Shown here one piece after another: positions 20,128 through 29,618 of a stretch of 64,000 nucleotides of DNA. The DNA comes from Pseudoxanthomonas sp. CF385 (lineage in GTDB: Bacteria > Pseudomonadota > Gammaproteobacteria > Xanthomonadales > Xanthomonadaceae): NCBI RefSeq assembly GCF_900104255.1, contig NZ_FNKZ01000001.1, positions 774,001 to 838,000 on the forward strand. The letters run 5' to 3'. The translations under genes were made by a program, and so were the position numbers. Within the stretch, counting starts at the first letter, position 1. Each line of letters begins with the position of its first letter. The notes under the pieces were generated by a model. That model worked only from the letters and a program-made list of their open reading frames with translations, made no database searches and had not been told where the DNA came from.

Positions 20128-20783
20128 GCGCGCCCTGCATCGTCCGCGAGCTGGGTCGCCAGCCGTACGAACCGGTGTGGCGCGCCATGCAGCGCTTCAC
20201 CGACGCGCGTACCGACGCCACCGTCGACGAGCTGTGGCTGGTCGAACACGATCCGGTGTTCACGTTGGGCCAGGCCGGCAAGGACGAGCACGTGCTGGCG
20301 CCGGGCGACATCCCGGTGGTGCACGTCGACCGCGGCGGCCAGGTGACCTACCACGGCCCCGGCCAGATCGTGGCGTACCCGCTGTTCGACCTGAAACGCC
20401 TGAAAGTGGGCGTGCGCGAGTACGTCTGCAAGATCGAGCAGGCGATGATCGACACGCTGGCCGAATGGAACATCGACGCCGTGCGCAAGGACGGTGCGCC
20501 CGGCGTCTACGTCGCCGGCGCGAAGATCGGCGCGCTGGGCATCCGCGTGCGCCGCGGCTGCACCTTCCATGGCCTGGCCTTCAACATCGCGATGGACCTG
20601 GAGCCGTTCCACCGCATCAATCCCTGCGGCTACCAGGGCCTGCAGGTCGTCTCGCTGGCCGACCTCGGCGGCCCCGGCGGGATGGACCAGGTGAAGCCGG
20701 TGCTGCTGAAGCACATGGCGGAGCAGTTCGGCCTGTCCCTGCAGCACGAGGCCGCGTTGCCGGACCTGTCGCAGGCGGCATAA
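20124..20783 (+). CDS. lipB: lipoyl(octanoyl) transferase
   Basis: A 219-residue cytoplasmic enzyme that moves octanoate from acyl carrier protein to the lipoyl domains of 2-oxoacid dehydrogenases and GcvH. The signature [12 protein letters not shown] lies near residue 70. The catalytic pair is Lys134 (in Gly-Ala-Lys-Ile-Gly) and Cys168 (in Asn-Pro-Cys-Gly). The GTG at 20124 overlaps the upstream TGA (GTGA); a GTG at 20115 would add three residues. The lipoyl synthase gene lipA, often the next gene, is absent here, and glnE follows instead. Confidence 0.93.
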   Translation: MSAPCIVRELGRQPYEPVWRAMQRFTDARTDATVDELWLVEHDPVFTLGQAGKDEHVLAPGDIPVVHVDRGGQVTYHGPGQIVAYPLFDLKRLKVGVREYVCKIEQAMIDTLAEWNIDAVRKDGAPGVYVAGAKIGALGIRVRRGCTFHGLAFNIAMDLEPFHRINPCGYQGLQVVSLADLGGPGGMDQVKPVLLKHMAEQFGLSLQHEAALPDLSQAA

Positions 20784-20800
20784 CGAGCGCCTTGGCCGCG

Positions 20801-20809
20801 TGCCACAAT
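20801..20809 (+). promoter_or_regulatory. extended -10 element just upstream of glnE
   Basis: TG-C-CACAAT ends eight bases before the glnE ATG at 20818, with no -35 match. It is the third example in this window of an extended -10 close to a start codon. Confidence 0.35.
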
Positions 20810-20817
20810 CGGTCGCC

Positions 20818-23634
20818 ATGAACGATGCGACCCTGTTCCCCGATGCCGAACGCGATGCACTAACCGAACGCGGCCTGGCGCGCTTGCGCGCCGCGTCGAC
20901 TTCATCGGATGCGCTGCTGGCCGATCCTGGCAATGTCGAACGCGTATCGCGCGTGATCGCCACCAGCGATTTCGCCCTGGAAACATTGCGTCGGCAACCC
21001 GACCTGCTGGCGACCCTGTTTCGCGACGACGGCGCCGCACCCTGGCCGGTGCCGGCGCTGGTCGCGGACAACACCGCGCAGTGGCCCGAGTTGCTGCGTC
21101 GTTATCGCACCGCCGAATCGACGCGCCTGGTGTGGCGCGATGTGCATGGCCTCGACACCGTCGACGACACGCTGGCTGGCACCACGCGCCTGGCCGAGGT
21201 CTGCCTGCAGACCGCGCTCGAGGCGCTGGAGGCCGAGTTCGCGCAACGCCACGGCGTGGTGCGTGCGCCGGACGGCAGTGTCCAGCGGCTGGTGGTGTTC
21301 GGCCTGGGCAAGCTGGGCGGTGGCGAACTCAATTTTTCCTCCGACATCGATCTGGTCTACGCGTATCCGCAAGGCGGCGAATCCGACGGTGCGCGTGCGC
21401 TCGCGGCCGAGGACTACTTCATGCGGCTGGGCCAGCGCCTGGCGAAGCTGCTGGACGAGCTGACGGCGGATGGCTTCTGCCATCGCGTCGACCTGCGCCT
21501 GCGGCCGTTCGGCAACGCTGGGCGCGTGGCGCTCTCGTTCACGGGCATGGACCAGTACTTCCAGCGCGAAGGACGCGACTGGGAACGCTATGCCTGGCTG
21601 AAGGCGCGCGCCGTGGCCGGCGACATCGAGGCGGGCGAGCAGTGGCTGGAATCGCTGCGCCCGTTCGTCTACCGGCGCTATCTGGACTACACCGCGCTCG
21701 ATGGCCTGCGCGAAATGAAGGCGGCCATCGCCGCCGAGGTCGCGCGCCGCGAACTGGCCGACGACATCAAGCGGGGTCCGGGCGGCATCCGCGAGATCGA
21801 GTTCCTTGTGCAGGCGCTGCAGCTGATCCGCGGCGGGCGCGAAGCGGCGCTGCGCGAACGGCGTTTGCGGGTGGCGCTGCCGGCGCTGGTGGCGACGCGC
21901 CAGGTCTCGCCGGAGGAAGGCGAGATGCTGGCGCAGGCCTACCGCTTCCTGCGGCGTCTGGAGAATCGCCTGCAGATGCTGCGCGATGCGCAGACCCATG
22001 CATTGCCGGACGACGCGCTGGACCGCCATCGCATCGCACGCGGACTGGACTATCCGGACTGGGACGCCCTGCGCGCCGCCCTGGACGAACAGCGCGCGCG
22101 GGTGTCGGCGGAGTTCGCGGAGTTGCTCGCACCGCGGCAGCGGGATGCGGAACCGGGTGCGCTGGCGGTGTATTGGCGCGCCTTGCCGGAGGGCGGCGAT
22201 GCGTCACCGCTGGCGGCATCGGGCTTCACGGATCCCGGAAGCGCGGACCACGCATTGCGCGAGTTCGCGCAGTCCGGCGGCGTGCGCGCGCTGTCCGATG
22301 CCGCGCGTGCGCGTCTCGATCGTGTCGTGCCGTCGTTGCTCGACGCCTGCGTGCGCTCGCGCCAGCCCGATGCCGCGCTGCGTCGCGTGTTGCCGCTGCT
22401 GCAGGCGATCCTGCGGCGCGCCAGCTATCTCGCCCTGCTGGATGAACAACCCAGTGCGCTCGCACGGCTGGTCGACGTACTCGCGCGCAGCGCATTGCTG
22501 GCCGAGCGCCTGGCGCAGTACCCGCTGCTGCTGGACGAACTGCTGGATACACGCGTCGCCGGTCCCATGCCCGATCGCGCCGAGCTGCGCGCGGAGTGCG
22601 AAGCGGCATTGCTCGAGGACGACCCCGAGGCCTGCCTGCGCGTGTTGAACGAGCGGCGCCTGGCCCTGAGCTTCCGCGTCGCGCTGGCGGCGTTGGACGG
22701 ACGGCAGGCGGCGCGCGACAGCGTGCGCCAGCTGGCGTGGCTGGCCGATGAAGTCGTGCGCGTCGTCCTGCAGGTGGCGACGCGCGATGTCGTCGCCGCG
22801 CACGGCACGGTGCCGGACGGACGCTTCGCCATCGTGGGCTACGGCAGCCTGGGCGGTGAGGAGCTGGGTTTCGGTTCCGATCTGGATCTGGTGTTCCTGT
22901 TCGATGCGCCGGCCGGTGCGGAGTCGAACGGAACGCGTGCGCTCGAAGCCGGGCGCTGGTATGCGCGGCTGGCGCAGAAGATCGTCGCCCTGCTCGGCGC
23001 GGTCACCGCGGCGGGCCGGCTGTACGACGTCGATGTGCGCCTGCGTCCGGACGGTGCGAAAGGACTGCTGGTGTCGTCGCTGGCCAGCTTCACCGAATAC
23101 CAGCGCGATCGTGCGTGGACCTGGGAGCACCAGGCGCTGGTACGCGCGCGCGCGATGGCGGGCGACCTGTCGCTGCGCGATGCGTTCGAAGCGATCCACA
23201 GCACCACGCTGGCGGCGACGCGCGATGCGGAGGGCCTGCGCGCCGAGGTGGTGAAGATGCGCGCGCGCATGCGCGCGGAACTCGACCGCAGCGATGCCGC
23301 GCGCTTCGATCTCAAGCAGGGCGCCGGTGGCCTGGTCGACCTCGAGTTCCTGCTGCAGTACCTGGTGCTGCGCGATGCCGGCCGTCGCCCCGGCCTGCAG
23401 CGCCCGCGCGATACGCCGGGCCTGCTGGTCGCGCTCGCGGAAGCCGGGGTGCTGTCGCTGGAGCAGGCGGCCGCGCTGGATGCCGTGCATGCGACCTTCG
23501 TGGCCGAGGGGCTGGCCTGCACGCTGGACCGGCGTCCACGCCTGCTGGTGGAGAACGCTGCGCTGGCCGCCGCGCGTGCGCTCGTGATGCGGACGACGTC
23601 AGCGCATGGCCTGGATTTCGACGCGACGGCCTGA
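20818..23634 (+). CDS. glnE: bifunctional glutamine synthetase adenylyltransferase/adenylyl-removing enzyme
   Basis: A 938-residue enzyme that adds AMP to, and removes it from, glutamine synthetase in response to PII and glutamine, setting nitrogen assimilation. Two nucleotidyltransferase domains are visible. The N-terminal (deadenylylating) site has [15 protein letters not shown] near residue 165. The C-terminal (adenylylating) site has [12 protein letters not shown] near 685. Each is followed by a helical domain. The length is normal for the family. The ATG at 20818 is preferred over the frame extension at 20800 because it follows the -10-like element. Confidence 0.96.
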   Translation: MNDATLFPDAERDALTERGLARLRAASTSSDALLADPGNVERVSRVIATSDFALETLRRQPDLLATLFRDDGAAPWPVPALVADNTAQWPELLRRYRTAESTRLVWRDVHGLDTVDDTLAGTTRLAEVCLQTALEALEAEFAQRHGVVRAPDGSVQRLVVFGLGKLGGGELNFSSDIDLVYAYPQGGESDGARALAAEDYFMRLGQRLAKLLDELTADGFCHRVDLRLRPFGNAGRVALSFTGMDQYFQREGRDWERYAWLKARAVAGDIEAGEQWLESLRPFVYRRYLDYTALDGLREMKAAIAAEVARRELADDIKRGPGGIREIEFLVQALQLIRGGREAALRERRLRVALPALVATRQVSPEEGEMLAQAYRFLRRLENRLQMLRDAQTHALPDDALDRHRIARGLDYPDWDALRAALDEQRARVSAEFAELLAPRQRDAEPGALAVYWRALPEGGDASPLAASGFTDPGSADHALREFAQSGGVRALSDAARARLDRVVPSLLDACVRSRQPDAALRRVLPLLQAILRRASYLALLDEQPSALARLVDVLARSALLAERLAQYPLLLDELLDTRVAGPMPDRAELRAECEAALLEDDPEACLRVLNERRLALSFRVALAALDGRQAARDSVRQLAWLADEVVRVVLQVATRDVVAAHGTVPDGRFAIVGYGSLGGEELGFGSDLDLVFLFDAPAGAESNGTRALEAGRWYARLAQKIVALLGAVTAAGRLYDVDVRLRPDGAKGLLVSSLASFTEYQRDRAWTWEHQALVRARAMAGDLSLRDAFEAIHSTTLAATRDAEGLRAEVVKMRARMRAELDRSDAARFDLKQGAGGLVDLEFLLQYLVLRDAGRRPGLQRPRDTPGLLVALAEAGVLSLEQAAALDAVHATFVAEGLACTLDRRPRLLVENAALAAARALVMRTTSAHGLDFDATA

Positions 23635-23638
23635 GGCG

Positions 23639-24589
23639 TCAGCGCATCAGTCGTGCGTGCACGTCCGCTGCGATGCGCGCGGTTTCCCGCAGCGGTTCGA
23701 CGGCGAACGGTGCGATCGCGCCGTTCAAGGCGCGGATGCGTCCACGCTGCTGCAAGGCGTCCAGGAAGCGACGCGGGCGCCCGCCGACGCGTTCCGGTTC
23801 GAACACCTGCACCGGTGCCGCGGTGGCGCAAGCTTCGGACAGCATGTTGACCGAATCCGGCGTGCAGACGATGCGGTCGGCCCAGGCCAGCAGGCCGGCA
23901 TAGGGATTGGGGCCGTCGGACGCATCGCACCAGAGCACCGTATCGGCGCGCGATGCGAAACGTTGGCGAAGCGCGGCGACGACATCGGCCGGCGTGCGGC
24001 GCGAGGTCGTCACCAGCAGGCTTCCATCCGTCGCGGCCTCATTGAGACGGGCGGCGAGGCGCTCGAACGCGGCGATGTCGAAGGCGTAGTGCGCACTGCC
24101 GCCACCGACCAGGATCGCCGTGCGCGGTGAGGGCAGGGCGGCGAACGCCGGGAACGCCTCGCGCGCATCGGTCAGCCACGCCTCGTCCACCGGATTCAGG
24201 CTGCCGAGCAGGGTGAGTACGTTTGGGCCGGTGAGTCCGTCGTGCGCCGGCGCGATGACCAGGTCCCAATGCGAGGGATCGATGCGCGGGTCGAGGATCT
24301 GGATCACGCGGCTGCCGCGCTCGCGCAGCAGGCGCGTCGCCAGCGCGGCCTGGCGACCGCAGCCGATGGCCAGCGCGGGCGGCGCGTCCCAGGCGGCGCG
24401 GAACGCGGGGCCGAAGGCCTGCGCGCTGCCGGGCAGTTTTCTCGGTGCCAGCCAGCGCCAGGGCGCGTGCCGGGCCAGCACGATGTCCTGTGCGGCCTGA
24501 CCCAGCGCGCGTGCCAGCGCCTGCGCCTGGCGCACGTTGCCGGCATGGCCGTCGGTGAGCGTGCAGAGGCGGGTCGAATCGGCCGTCAC
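23639..24589 (-). CDS. ELM1/GtrOC1-family (mitochondrial fission ELM1-like) protein
   Basis: About 316 residues with a glycosyltransferase-like alternating alpha/beta pattern. Near the start are [15 protein letters not shown] lies near 80, Gly-Gly-Gly-Ser-Ala-His-Tyr in the middle, and [10 protein letters not shown] near 250. These are typical of bacterial ELM1-like proteins, whose biochemical role is unsettled (a nucleotide-sugar transferase is one proposal). GTG at 24589 is chosen for the upstream GGAAAAG; GTG at 24607 would add six residues. It is convergent with glnE, four bases apart. Confidence 0.78.
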   Translation of the reverse strand: MTADSTRLCTLTDGHAGNVRQAQALARALGQAAQDIVLARHAPWRWLAPRKLPGSAQAFGPAFRAAWDAPPALAIGCGRQAALATRLLRERGSRVIQILDPRIDPSHWDLVIAPAHDGLTGPNVLTLLGSLNPVDEAWLTDAREAFPAFAALPSPRTAILVGGGSAHYAFDIAAFERLAARLNEAATDGSLLVTTSRRTPADVVAALRQRFASRADTVLWCDASDGPNPYAGLLAWADRIVCTPDSVNMLSEACATAAPVQVFEPERVGGRPRRFLDALQQRGRIRALNGAIAPFAVEPLRETARIAADVHARLMR

Positions 24590-24726
24590 GGGGCTTTTCC
24601 GTTCCACTGGTTAAAACAATCCGTTCCGGGACGGCTGGATGTTGCCATAGTCAGGACACTCTACACTGCCCCCGCATTCGCTGGCCCGGGACATCGGGCT
24701 CCGTCCTCTTCTGCCGCAGGTTTCCC

Positions 24727-25314
24727 ATGCCCCAAGCCCTCGACGCCGCTTCGCTGGACCAGCTGTTCCGCACCGCCCGCACCTACAACGCCTTCGGTGG
24801 CGAGGTCAGCGACGAGACGCTGCGCCAGCTGTACGACCTGCTGAAGTTCGGCCCCACCCAGGCCAACACCACCCCGGCCCGCTTCGTGTTCGTGAAGTCC
24901 GCCGAGGCCAAGGCCAAGCTGGGTCCGGCGCTGGACGAGGGCAACTACGCCAAGACGATGGCGGCGCCGGTCACGGTGATCATCGGCCGCGATGAAGACT
25001 TCCACGAGAAGCTGCCGTTCCTGTTCCCGCATACCGACGCCAAGGCCTGGTTCGACGGCCCGCGCGAGAACCGCGGCAAGCCTGCGCTGCGCAACGCCAG
25101 CCTGCAGGCGGGCTACCTGATCCTCGCCGCGCGTGCGCTCGGCCTGGACGCGGGGCCGATGACCGGCTTCAACAGCGCCAAGGTCGACGACGCGTTCTTC
25201 GCCGGCACCGCGATCAAGTCCGACATCCTGGTCAATCTGGGCCATGGCGACCCCGCCAGCCTTTTCCCGCGTTCCCCGCGCCTGGGCTTCGACGAAGCCG
25301 CACGCATCCTCTGA
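24727..25314 (+). CDS. malonic semialdehyde reductase/nitroreductase family (RutE/HadB-like)
   Basis: A 195-residue FMN-dependent flavoprotein. The N-terminal pattern Phe-Arg-Thr-Ala-Arg-Thr-Tyr-Asn, then Leu-Lys-Phe-Gly-Pro-Thr-Gln-Ala-Asn, and the late [10 protein letters not shown] are typical of the RutE/HadB subgroup that reduces malonic semialdehyde or related compounds with NAD(P)H. No other pyrimidine-degradation (rut) gene is nearby, so a general reductase role is as likely. The YceI gene follows after 22 bases and may be co-transcribed. Confidence 0.88.
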   Translation: MPQALDAASLDQLFRTARTYNAFGGEVSDETLRQLYDLLKFGPTQANTTPARFVFVKSAEAKAKLGPALDEGNYAKTMAAPVTVIIGRDEDFHEKLPFLFPHTDAKAWFDGPRENRGKPALRNASLQAGYLILAARALGLDAGPMTGFNSAKVDDAFFAGTAIKSDILVNLGHGDPASLFPRSPRLGFDEAARIL

Positions 25315-25336
25315 CCCCACCACCTGGAGATTTCCC

Positions 25337-25915
25337 ATGCGCAAGACCCTGCTCGTCGCCGCTTTGTTCGCCTTCGCCGGTTCCGCCTTCGCCGCGCCGG
25401 TGACCTACAAGCTCGACCCCGGCCACACCAATGTGCTGGCCAGCTGGAACCACTTCGGCTTTTCCAACCCGAGCGCCAACTTCGGCCAGGCCGACGGCAC
25501 CCTGGTGTATGACGCCGACAAGGTGTCCGCCTCGAGCGTGCAGGTCACCCTGCCGCTGACCGGCCTGAGCGCGCTGGCCGACCAGTTCTACGACCATCTG
25601 ACCAGCGACAAGTGGTTCGATGCCGCCAAGTACCCCACCGCCACCTTCAAGAGCACCAAGGTCGAGGCCGCGGGCGAAGGCAAGCTGAAGGTGACCGGCG
25701 ACCTGACCATCAAGGGCATCACCAAGTCCGTCGTGCTGGACGTGACCCTGAACAAGGCCGGCGAGCACCCGATGAAGAAGGTGCCGGCGATCGGCTTCGA
25801 CGCCACCGCCACCGTCAAGCGCAGCGATTTCGGCGTGGGTGCGTACGCGCCGATGGTGAGCGACGACGTGACGCTGAAGATCACCACCGAAGCGACGGCC
25901 GACGCGAAGAAGTAA
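25337..25915 (+). CDS. YceI-family periplasmic protein
   Basis: A 192-residue protein with a Sec signal peptide (residues 1-20, ending Ala-Phe-Ala-Ala) and a lipocalin-like beta barrel. It starts Tyr-Lys-Leu-Asp-Pro-Gly-His-Thr-Asn-Val, typical of YceI. Members bind isoprenoid or other amphiphilic molecules; here the ligand is unknown. GGAGA lies nine bases before the ATG. Confidence 0.92.
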   Translation: MRKTLLVAALFAFAGSAFAAPVTYKLDPGHTNVLASWNHFGFSNPSANFGQADGTLVYDADKVSASSVQVTLPLTGLSALADQFYDHLTSDKWFDAAKYPTATFKSTKVEAAGEGKLKVTGDLTIKGITKSVVLDVTLNKAGEHPMKKVPAIGFDATATVKRSDFGVGAYAPMVSDDVTLKITTEATADAKK

Positions 25916-25951
25916 GCGCCTTTCGGCCGTCCTCCCGGCCGATGCGTCCCG

Positions 25952-25979
25952 GAACGCCGCCCCGTCCAGGGCGGCGTTC
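25952..25979 (+). terminator. intrinsic terminator after the yceI gene
   Basis: An 11-bp GC stem (25952-25962 with 25969-25979) and a six-base loop, followed by TTCGTTTG. Confidence 0.75.
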
Positions 25980-26058
25980 TTCGTTTGCGGCCCCGCGCCT
26001 TGGGACGTTCCGGAGCGGCTGGTAGACTGGCCGCCCCCGTTTCGCACCGTCCACCGCC

Positions 26059-26256
26059 ATGAGCCAGACCGCCACCGCGCCCGCCAACGCCGAGAAGCGC
26101 TACACCGTGAGCCGCGCGGACCTGCCGCTGAGCTGCCCGCTGCCGTCGATGGCGCTGTGGAATTCGCACCCGCGCGTCTACCTGCCCATCGAGGACGCGC
26201 CGGGTGGCGACGTGCAGTGCCCGTACTGCGGTTCGCATTTCGTCCTGGCCGACTGA
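26059..26256 (+). CDS. small zinc-finger (zf-CHCC/NDUFS6-like) protein
   Basis: A 65-residue protein with the C-terminal motif Val-Gln-Cys-Pro-Tyr-Cys-Gly-Ser-His-Phe. Together with an upstream Cys (Leu-Ser-Cys-Pro-Leu-Pro) and a His this forms the zf-CHCC zinc site related to the complex I subunit NDUFS6. The segment Trp-Asn-Ser-His-Pro-Arg-Val-Tyr-Leu-Pro-Ile is family-typical. The function in bacteria is unproven. The glycosyltransferase gene follows 36 bases later. Confidence 0.88.
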   Translation: MSQTATAPANAEKRYTVSRADLPLSCPLPSMALWNSHPRVYLPIEDAPGGDVQCPYCGSHFVLAD

Positions 26257-26292
26257 CAGGCGGATGCGGGCCACGCGCGCGCCCGGTCGTCG

Positions 26293-27432
26293 ATGCGCCG
26301 CCTGACCGTCGTCCAGTTGCTGCCGGCGCTGGAATCCGGCGGCGTCGAACGCTCCACCCTCGAGATCGCCGATGCGCTGGTGCGCGCCGGCCATCGCGCC
26401 ATCGTGGTCTCGGCCGGCGGCCGGCTCGTGCCGACGCTGTTGGCCTCCGGTGCGGAACACATCCCCCTCGATATCGGCCGCAAGTCGCTGCTGACGCTGC
26501 GCCATGCCGGCGCCTTGCGCCGCCTGTTCGCCGAGGTGGGCGCGGACATCGTGCATGCGCGTTCGCGCCTGCCCGCCTGGCTTGGCCTGTGGGCCTTGCG
26601 CGGCATGGCTGCGACCTCGCGTCCGCGCTTCGTCACCACCATGCACGGCTTGAATTCGCCCGGGCGCTACAGCGCGGTGATGACGCGCGGCGACCGCGTG
26701 ATCTGCGTGTCGGACACGGTGCGCCGCTACCTGCTGCAGCACTATCCGCGGGCCGATCCCGCGCGGCTCGTGGTGATCCCGCGCGGCATCGATCCGGCAC
26801 AGTTCCCGCGGGCGCCCTCACCCGATCCCGAAGCGCGGGCATGGGCTGCCGCGCAGCATCCCGCCCTCGGGGGCGAAGGCCCGCTGCTGCTGCTGCCGGG
26901 GCGGGGCACGCGCTTGAAGGGGCATGGCGACGCGCTGTCGCTGCTTCGACGGCTGCGCCAGGCGGGCGTGGATGCGCGCCTGTGGATGCCCGGTACGCGC
27001 GAACAAGGACGCGAGCCCTACGTCGCCGAGTTGGAAGCCGAAGCGCAGCGCGAGGGCATCGCCGATGCGCTGGCCATCACCGCCCCCACGTCGGCGATCG
27101 CACGCGCGTATGCCGCCAGCGATCTGGTGCTGCAACTCTCGCGCAAGCCCGAAGCCTTCGGCCGCACCGTCATCGAAAGCCTGTCGGTGGGCCGTCCTGT
27201 CGTAGGCTGGGCCCACGGCGGTGTCGGCGAACTGCTGGCCGGGCTGCAGTCGCAAGGCGCCGTGCCGGCGTTCGAGCAAGACCGCCTGTTCGATACCGTG
27301 ACAACGCTGCTCGCCCATCCACCGCCGCCATTGGCTACGATGGACGCCTGTTCCCTGCGCGCGATGCAGGAAGCGACACTGGCTCTCTACCACGACCTTG
27401 CCGATGACCGCCGACCCGTCCTCGACCGCTGA
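26293..27432 (+). CDS. glycosyltransferase family 4, probable LPS/surface glycan enzyme
   Basis: A 379-residue GT-B glycosyltransferase. The N-terminal Gly-Gly-Val-Glu-Arg-Ser-Thr-Leu-Glu near residue 18 and the C-terminal Glu-Ala-Phe-Gly-Arg-Thr-Val-Ile-Glu-Ser-Leu-Ser-Val-Gly near 292 (nucleotide-sugar E-x7-E motif) define the family. It should act at the inner face of the membrane on an LPS core or glycan acceptor. The neighbours (O-antigen ligase-like, lauroyl transferases, waaA) support an LPS role; donor and acceptor sugars are not predictable. Confidence 0.85.
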   Translation: MRRLTVVQLLPALESGGVERSTLEIADALVRAGHRAIVVSAGGRLVPTLLASGAEHIPLDIGRKSLLTLRHAGALRRLFAEVGADIVHARSRLPAWLGLWALRGMAATSRPRFVTTMHGLNSPGRYSAVMTRGDRVICVSDTVRRYLLQHYPRADPARLVVIPRGIDPAQFPRAPSPDPEARAWAAAQHPALGGEGPLLLLPGRGTRLKGHGDALSLLRRLRQAGVDARLWMPGTREQGREPYVAELEAEAQREGIADALAITAPTSAIARAYAASDLVLQLSRKPEAFGRTVIESLSVGRPVVGWAHGGVGELLAGLQSQGAVPAFEQDRLFDTVTTLLAHPPPPLATMDACSLRAMQEATLALYHDLADDRRPVLDR

Positions 27433-28723
27433 CATGCCCGCACGCCGCGCCCATGGATGGCGCTGGGCGCCCGCATGGGTGCTGACGTTCGTCGCGCTGT
27501 GGCCGGCGCCGGGATATGCGGAAGCCGTGATGGTGCTCGGTGCGCTGGCGGCGATCGTCCGTCTGCTGCTCGGGCGCTTCCGCGGTGGCACGCGCCTGCT
27601 GAGTGGCGCGGCGTGGGCGCTGACCAGCGCGTTGTTCGCGGCGTACTGGCTGCCGCAGGCCATCTCGGCCATCGACGCCGTCGATGTCGGTCGTGCGCTG
27701 CGCGAAGCGGCGGTGGACCTGCGCTACCTGCCGTTCCTGTGGCTGGTGGCGGCCGCGGTCGCCAATGCCCAGGCGCGACGCACGACGTTCAACGGCCTGG
27801 CGGTGATCGTGGGCATCTGGACGCTGGACGCGCTGGCGCAGGTCGCGTTCGGCACCAGTCCGCTGTTCTGGGGTCTGGACCAGCTCAAGCAACTGATCAG
27901 CGGGCGGCCGATGTGCACCGTCGAGCAGATGGCCGGCATCGACCGGTTGAGCGGCTTCCTCGGCCCCTGCAACCGCAAGCTCGGCGTGGTGATGGCCAGC
28001 CTGTCGCCGTTCCTGCTGTTCGCGGCCGCGGCGCGCCTGCGCGTGGCGGGGTGGTTGCTCGCCTCCGCGGCGGTCGGCGTGGTGGTGTTGTTGGCGGGCG
28101 CGCGCGCCGCGTGGATCACCTATGCGCTGGTGCTGGTGTTCTCCGGCTGGAAGCTGCTCGGCTGGAAGCGCCTGTTGGGGGTGTTCGGGTTCGGCCTCGT
28201 GCTGCTGGGCGTGCTCACCGTCGCGTCGACGCAGGTGCGCGAGCGGATCCTGTTGACCACGCACGCGCTCACCGCCGATGAAGCCGGGGTGGACACCGCG
28301 CTGTCCGGCCGCGCGCAGATCTGGTCGGCCGCCGGTTGCATGATCGCCGGGCATCCGATCAACGGCGTCGGCGCCCGGGGCTTCCGCCAGGCGTACCCGG
28401 ATTGCGACGGCAGCCCGGCGTCGCGCCCGGCCTGGGGTCAGGGACCGGCCTTCCACGCGCACCAGCTGGTGCTGGAAGTGCTCAGCGAGACCGGCATCAT
28501 CGGCTTGCTGCTGTGGCTGGCCGGGGCCGCGCTGGCGTGGCGGGCATGGCGCTACGCCACGCCGCAGGCGAAGGAGCGCGCGCGCCCGGCGATGCTCGCG
28601 CTGGCGGTGACCGTGTTCCCGTTCAACACGCACCTCGCGTTCTATTCGACGTTCTGGGGCGGACTGACCCTGATGCTGGCGGCGCTGTACGCCGGCAGCC
28701 TGCTGGCGCGCGATGACGAATGA
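27404..28723 (+). CDS. O-antigen ligase/polymerase-like membrane protein (Wzy/WaaL type)
   Basis: About 439 residues with ten or more hydrophobic helices and a large periplasmic loop (about residues 285-355) containing Gly-Val-Gly-Ala-Arg-Gly-Phe-Arg, as in O-antigen ligase domain proteins. The family joins O-antigen to lipid A-core or polymerises repeat units on the periplasmic face. The ATG at 27404 overlaps the preceding gene by 29 bases; ATG at 27434, two bases after that stop, is an equal alternative, and neither has a clear ribosome site. Confidence 0.8.
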   Translation: MTADPSSTADMPARRAHGWRWAPAWVLTFVALWPAPGYAEAVMVLGALAAIVRLLLGRFRGGTRLLSGAAWALTSALFAAYWLPQAISAIDAVDVGRALREAAVDLRYLPFLWLVAAAVANAQARRTTFNGLAVIVGIWTLDALAQVAFGTSPLFWGLDQLKQLISGRPMCTVEQMAGIDRLSGFLGPCNRKLGVVMASLSPFLLFAAAARLRVAGWLLASAAVGVVVLLAGARAAWITYALVLVFSGWKLLGWKRLLGVFGFGLVLLGVLTVASTQVRERILLTTHALTADEAGVDTALSGRAQIWSAAGCMIAGHPINGVGARGFRQAYPDCDGSPASRPAWGQGPAFHAHQLVLEVLSETGIIGLLLWLAGAALAWRAWRYATPQAKERARPAMLALAVTVFPFNTHLAFYSTFWGGLTLMLAALYAGSLLARDDE

Positions 28724-29618
28724 GGCCGGACGTGCGCGACGCTGCGCGTTCGTCGCCCCCGCTAACCTGATCGCTGCGGCGATCGCGGCCTTGCCGCAGC
28801 GCGCATTGCTCGCGCTCGGCACGCTGGCGACCTGGATGCTGTGGCCCGCACTGGGCAAGCGGCGCCGCTACGCGGCGACCAACATCGCGCTGTGTTTCCC
28901 GGAAATGGACGCGACGGCGCAGGCGCGCCTGCTGTGCGCCAACCTGCGCGCCACGGTGACCGGCGTGCTGGAACTGGTGCGCGGCTGGTTCGCTTCGTCC
29001 GACCGGCTCCGTGGCCTCGCCGATGTGGAAGGGCTGGAACACGTGCGTGCGGCGCGCGCGCGCGGGCAGGGCGTGTTGCTGTTCGGCGGCCACTTCCCGC
29101 ATTCGGAACTGTGCGCGCGCCTGCTCGGGGAAGCGCTGGGCGAGCGGGTGACGATCGTCGCGCGCCACAACAACGATGCCTGCATCGAACGCTGGCTCGA
29201 TGGCGCACGCCGGCGCGCCTTCGCCGATGTCATCGGCAAGAAGGATGTACGCGGTCTGCTGCGCACGCTGTCGCGCGGCGGCATCGTGGCGTACTCCGCC
29301 GATCAGGACTTCAACTACCAGAACGCCTTCGTGCCGTTCTTCGGCATTCCCGCCGCCACCCTGACGGCGACACCCGACCTGGCGCGACGCGGCAATGCGG
29401 TCGTATTGCCGTTCTGGTTCCATCGCAAGGCGGACGGCCGCTACGCGCTACGCGTCGAACCGACGTGGGAGGGATGGCCGAGCGGCGATCCCGCGCGGGA
29501 TGCGGCGCGCTACATGGCCGAACTGGAAACCGTCGTGCGCCAGCACCCCGAGCAATACCTCTGGGTGCACCGGCGCTTCAAGACGCGGCCCCCGGGCGAA
29601 CCCGGCCTTTACCGGTAG
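28713..29618 (+). CDS. lipid A late acyltransferase (LpxL/HtrB family), copy 1
   Basis: A 301-residue membrane-associated acyltransferase of the lysophospholipid/HtrB family that adds a secondary acyl chain to Kdo-lipid A. An N-terminal hydrophobic stretch (about 15-45) precedes the active-site HX4E motif His127-Phe-Pro-His-Ser-Glu132. Tyr-Ser-Ala-Asp-Gln-Asp-Phe-Asn near 195 and Phe-Val-Pro-Phe-Phe-Gly-Ile-Pro are also typical. It overlaps the ligase gene by 11 bases and ends Gly-Leu-Tyr-Arg. Its final ten bases overlap those of the opposite-strand paralogue. Confidence 0.88.
   Translation: MTNEAGRARRCAFVAPANLIAAAIAALPQRALLALGTLATWMLWPALGKRRRYAATNIALCFPEMDATAQARLLCANLRATVTGVLELVRGWFASSDRLRGLADVEGLEHVRAARARGQGVLLFGGHFPHSELCARLLGEALGERVTIVARHNNDACIERWLDGARRRAFADVIGKKDVRGLLRTLSRGGIVAYSADQDFNYQNAFVPFFGIPAATLTATPDLARRGNAVVLPFWFHRKADGRYALRVEPTWEGWPSGDPARDAARYMAELETVVRQHPEQYLWVHRRFKTRPPGEPGLYR

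Noticed and set aside
24642..24667. TTGCCA and TACACT upstream of the nitroreductase gene as a promoter
   Set aside because: The spacing is only 14 bases, outside the normal range.
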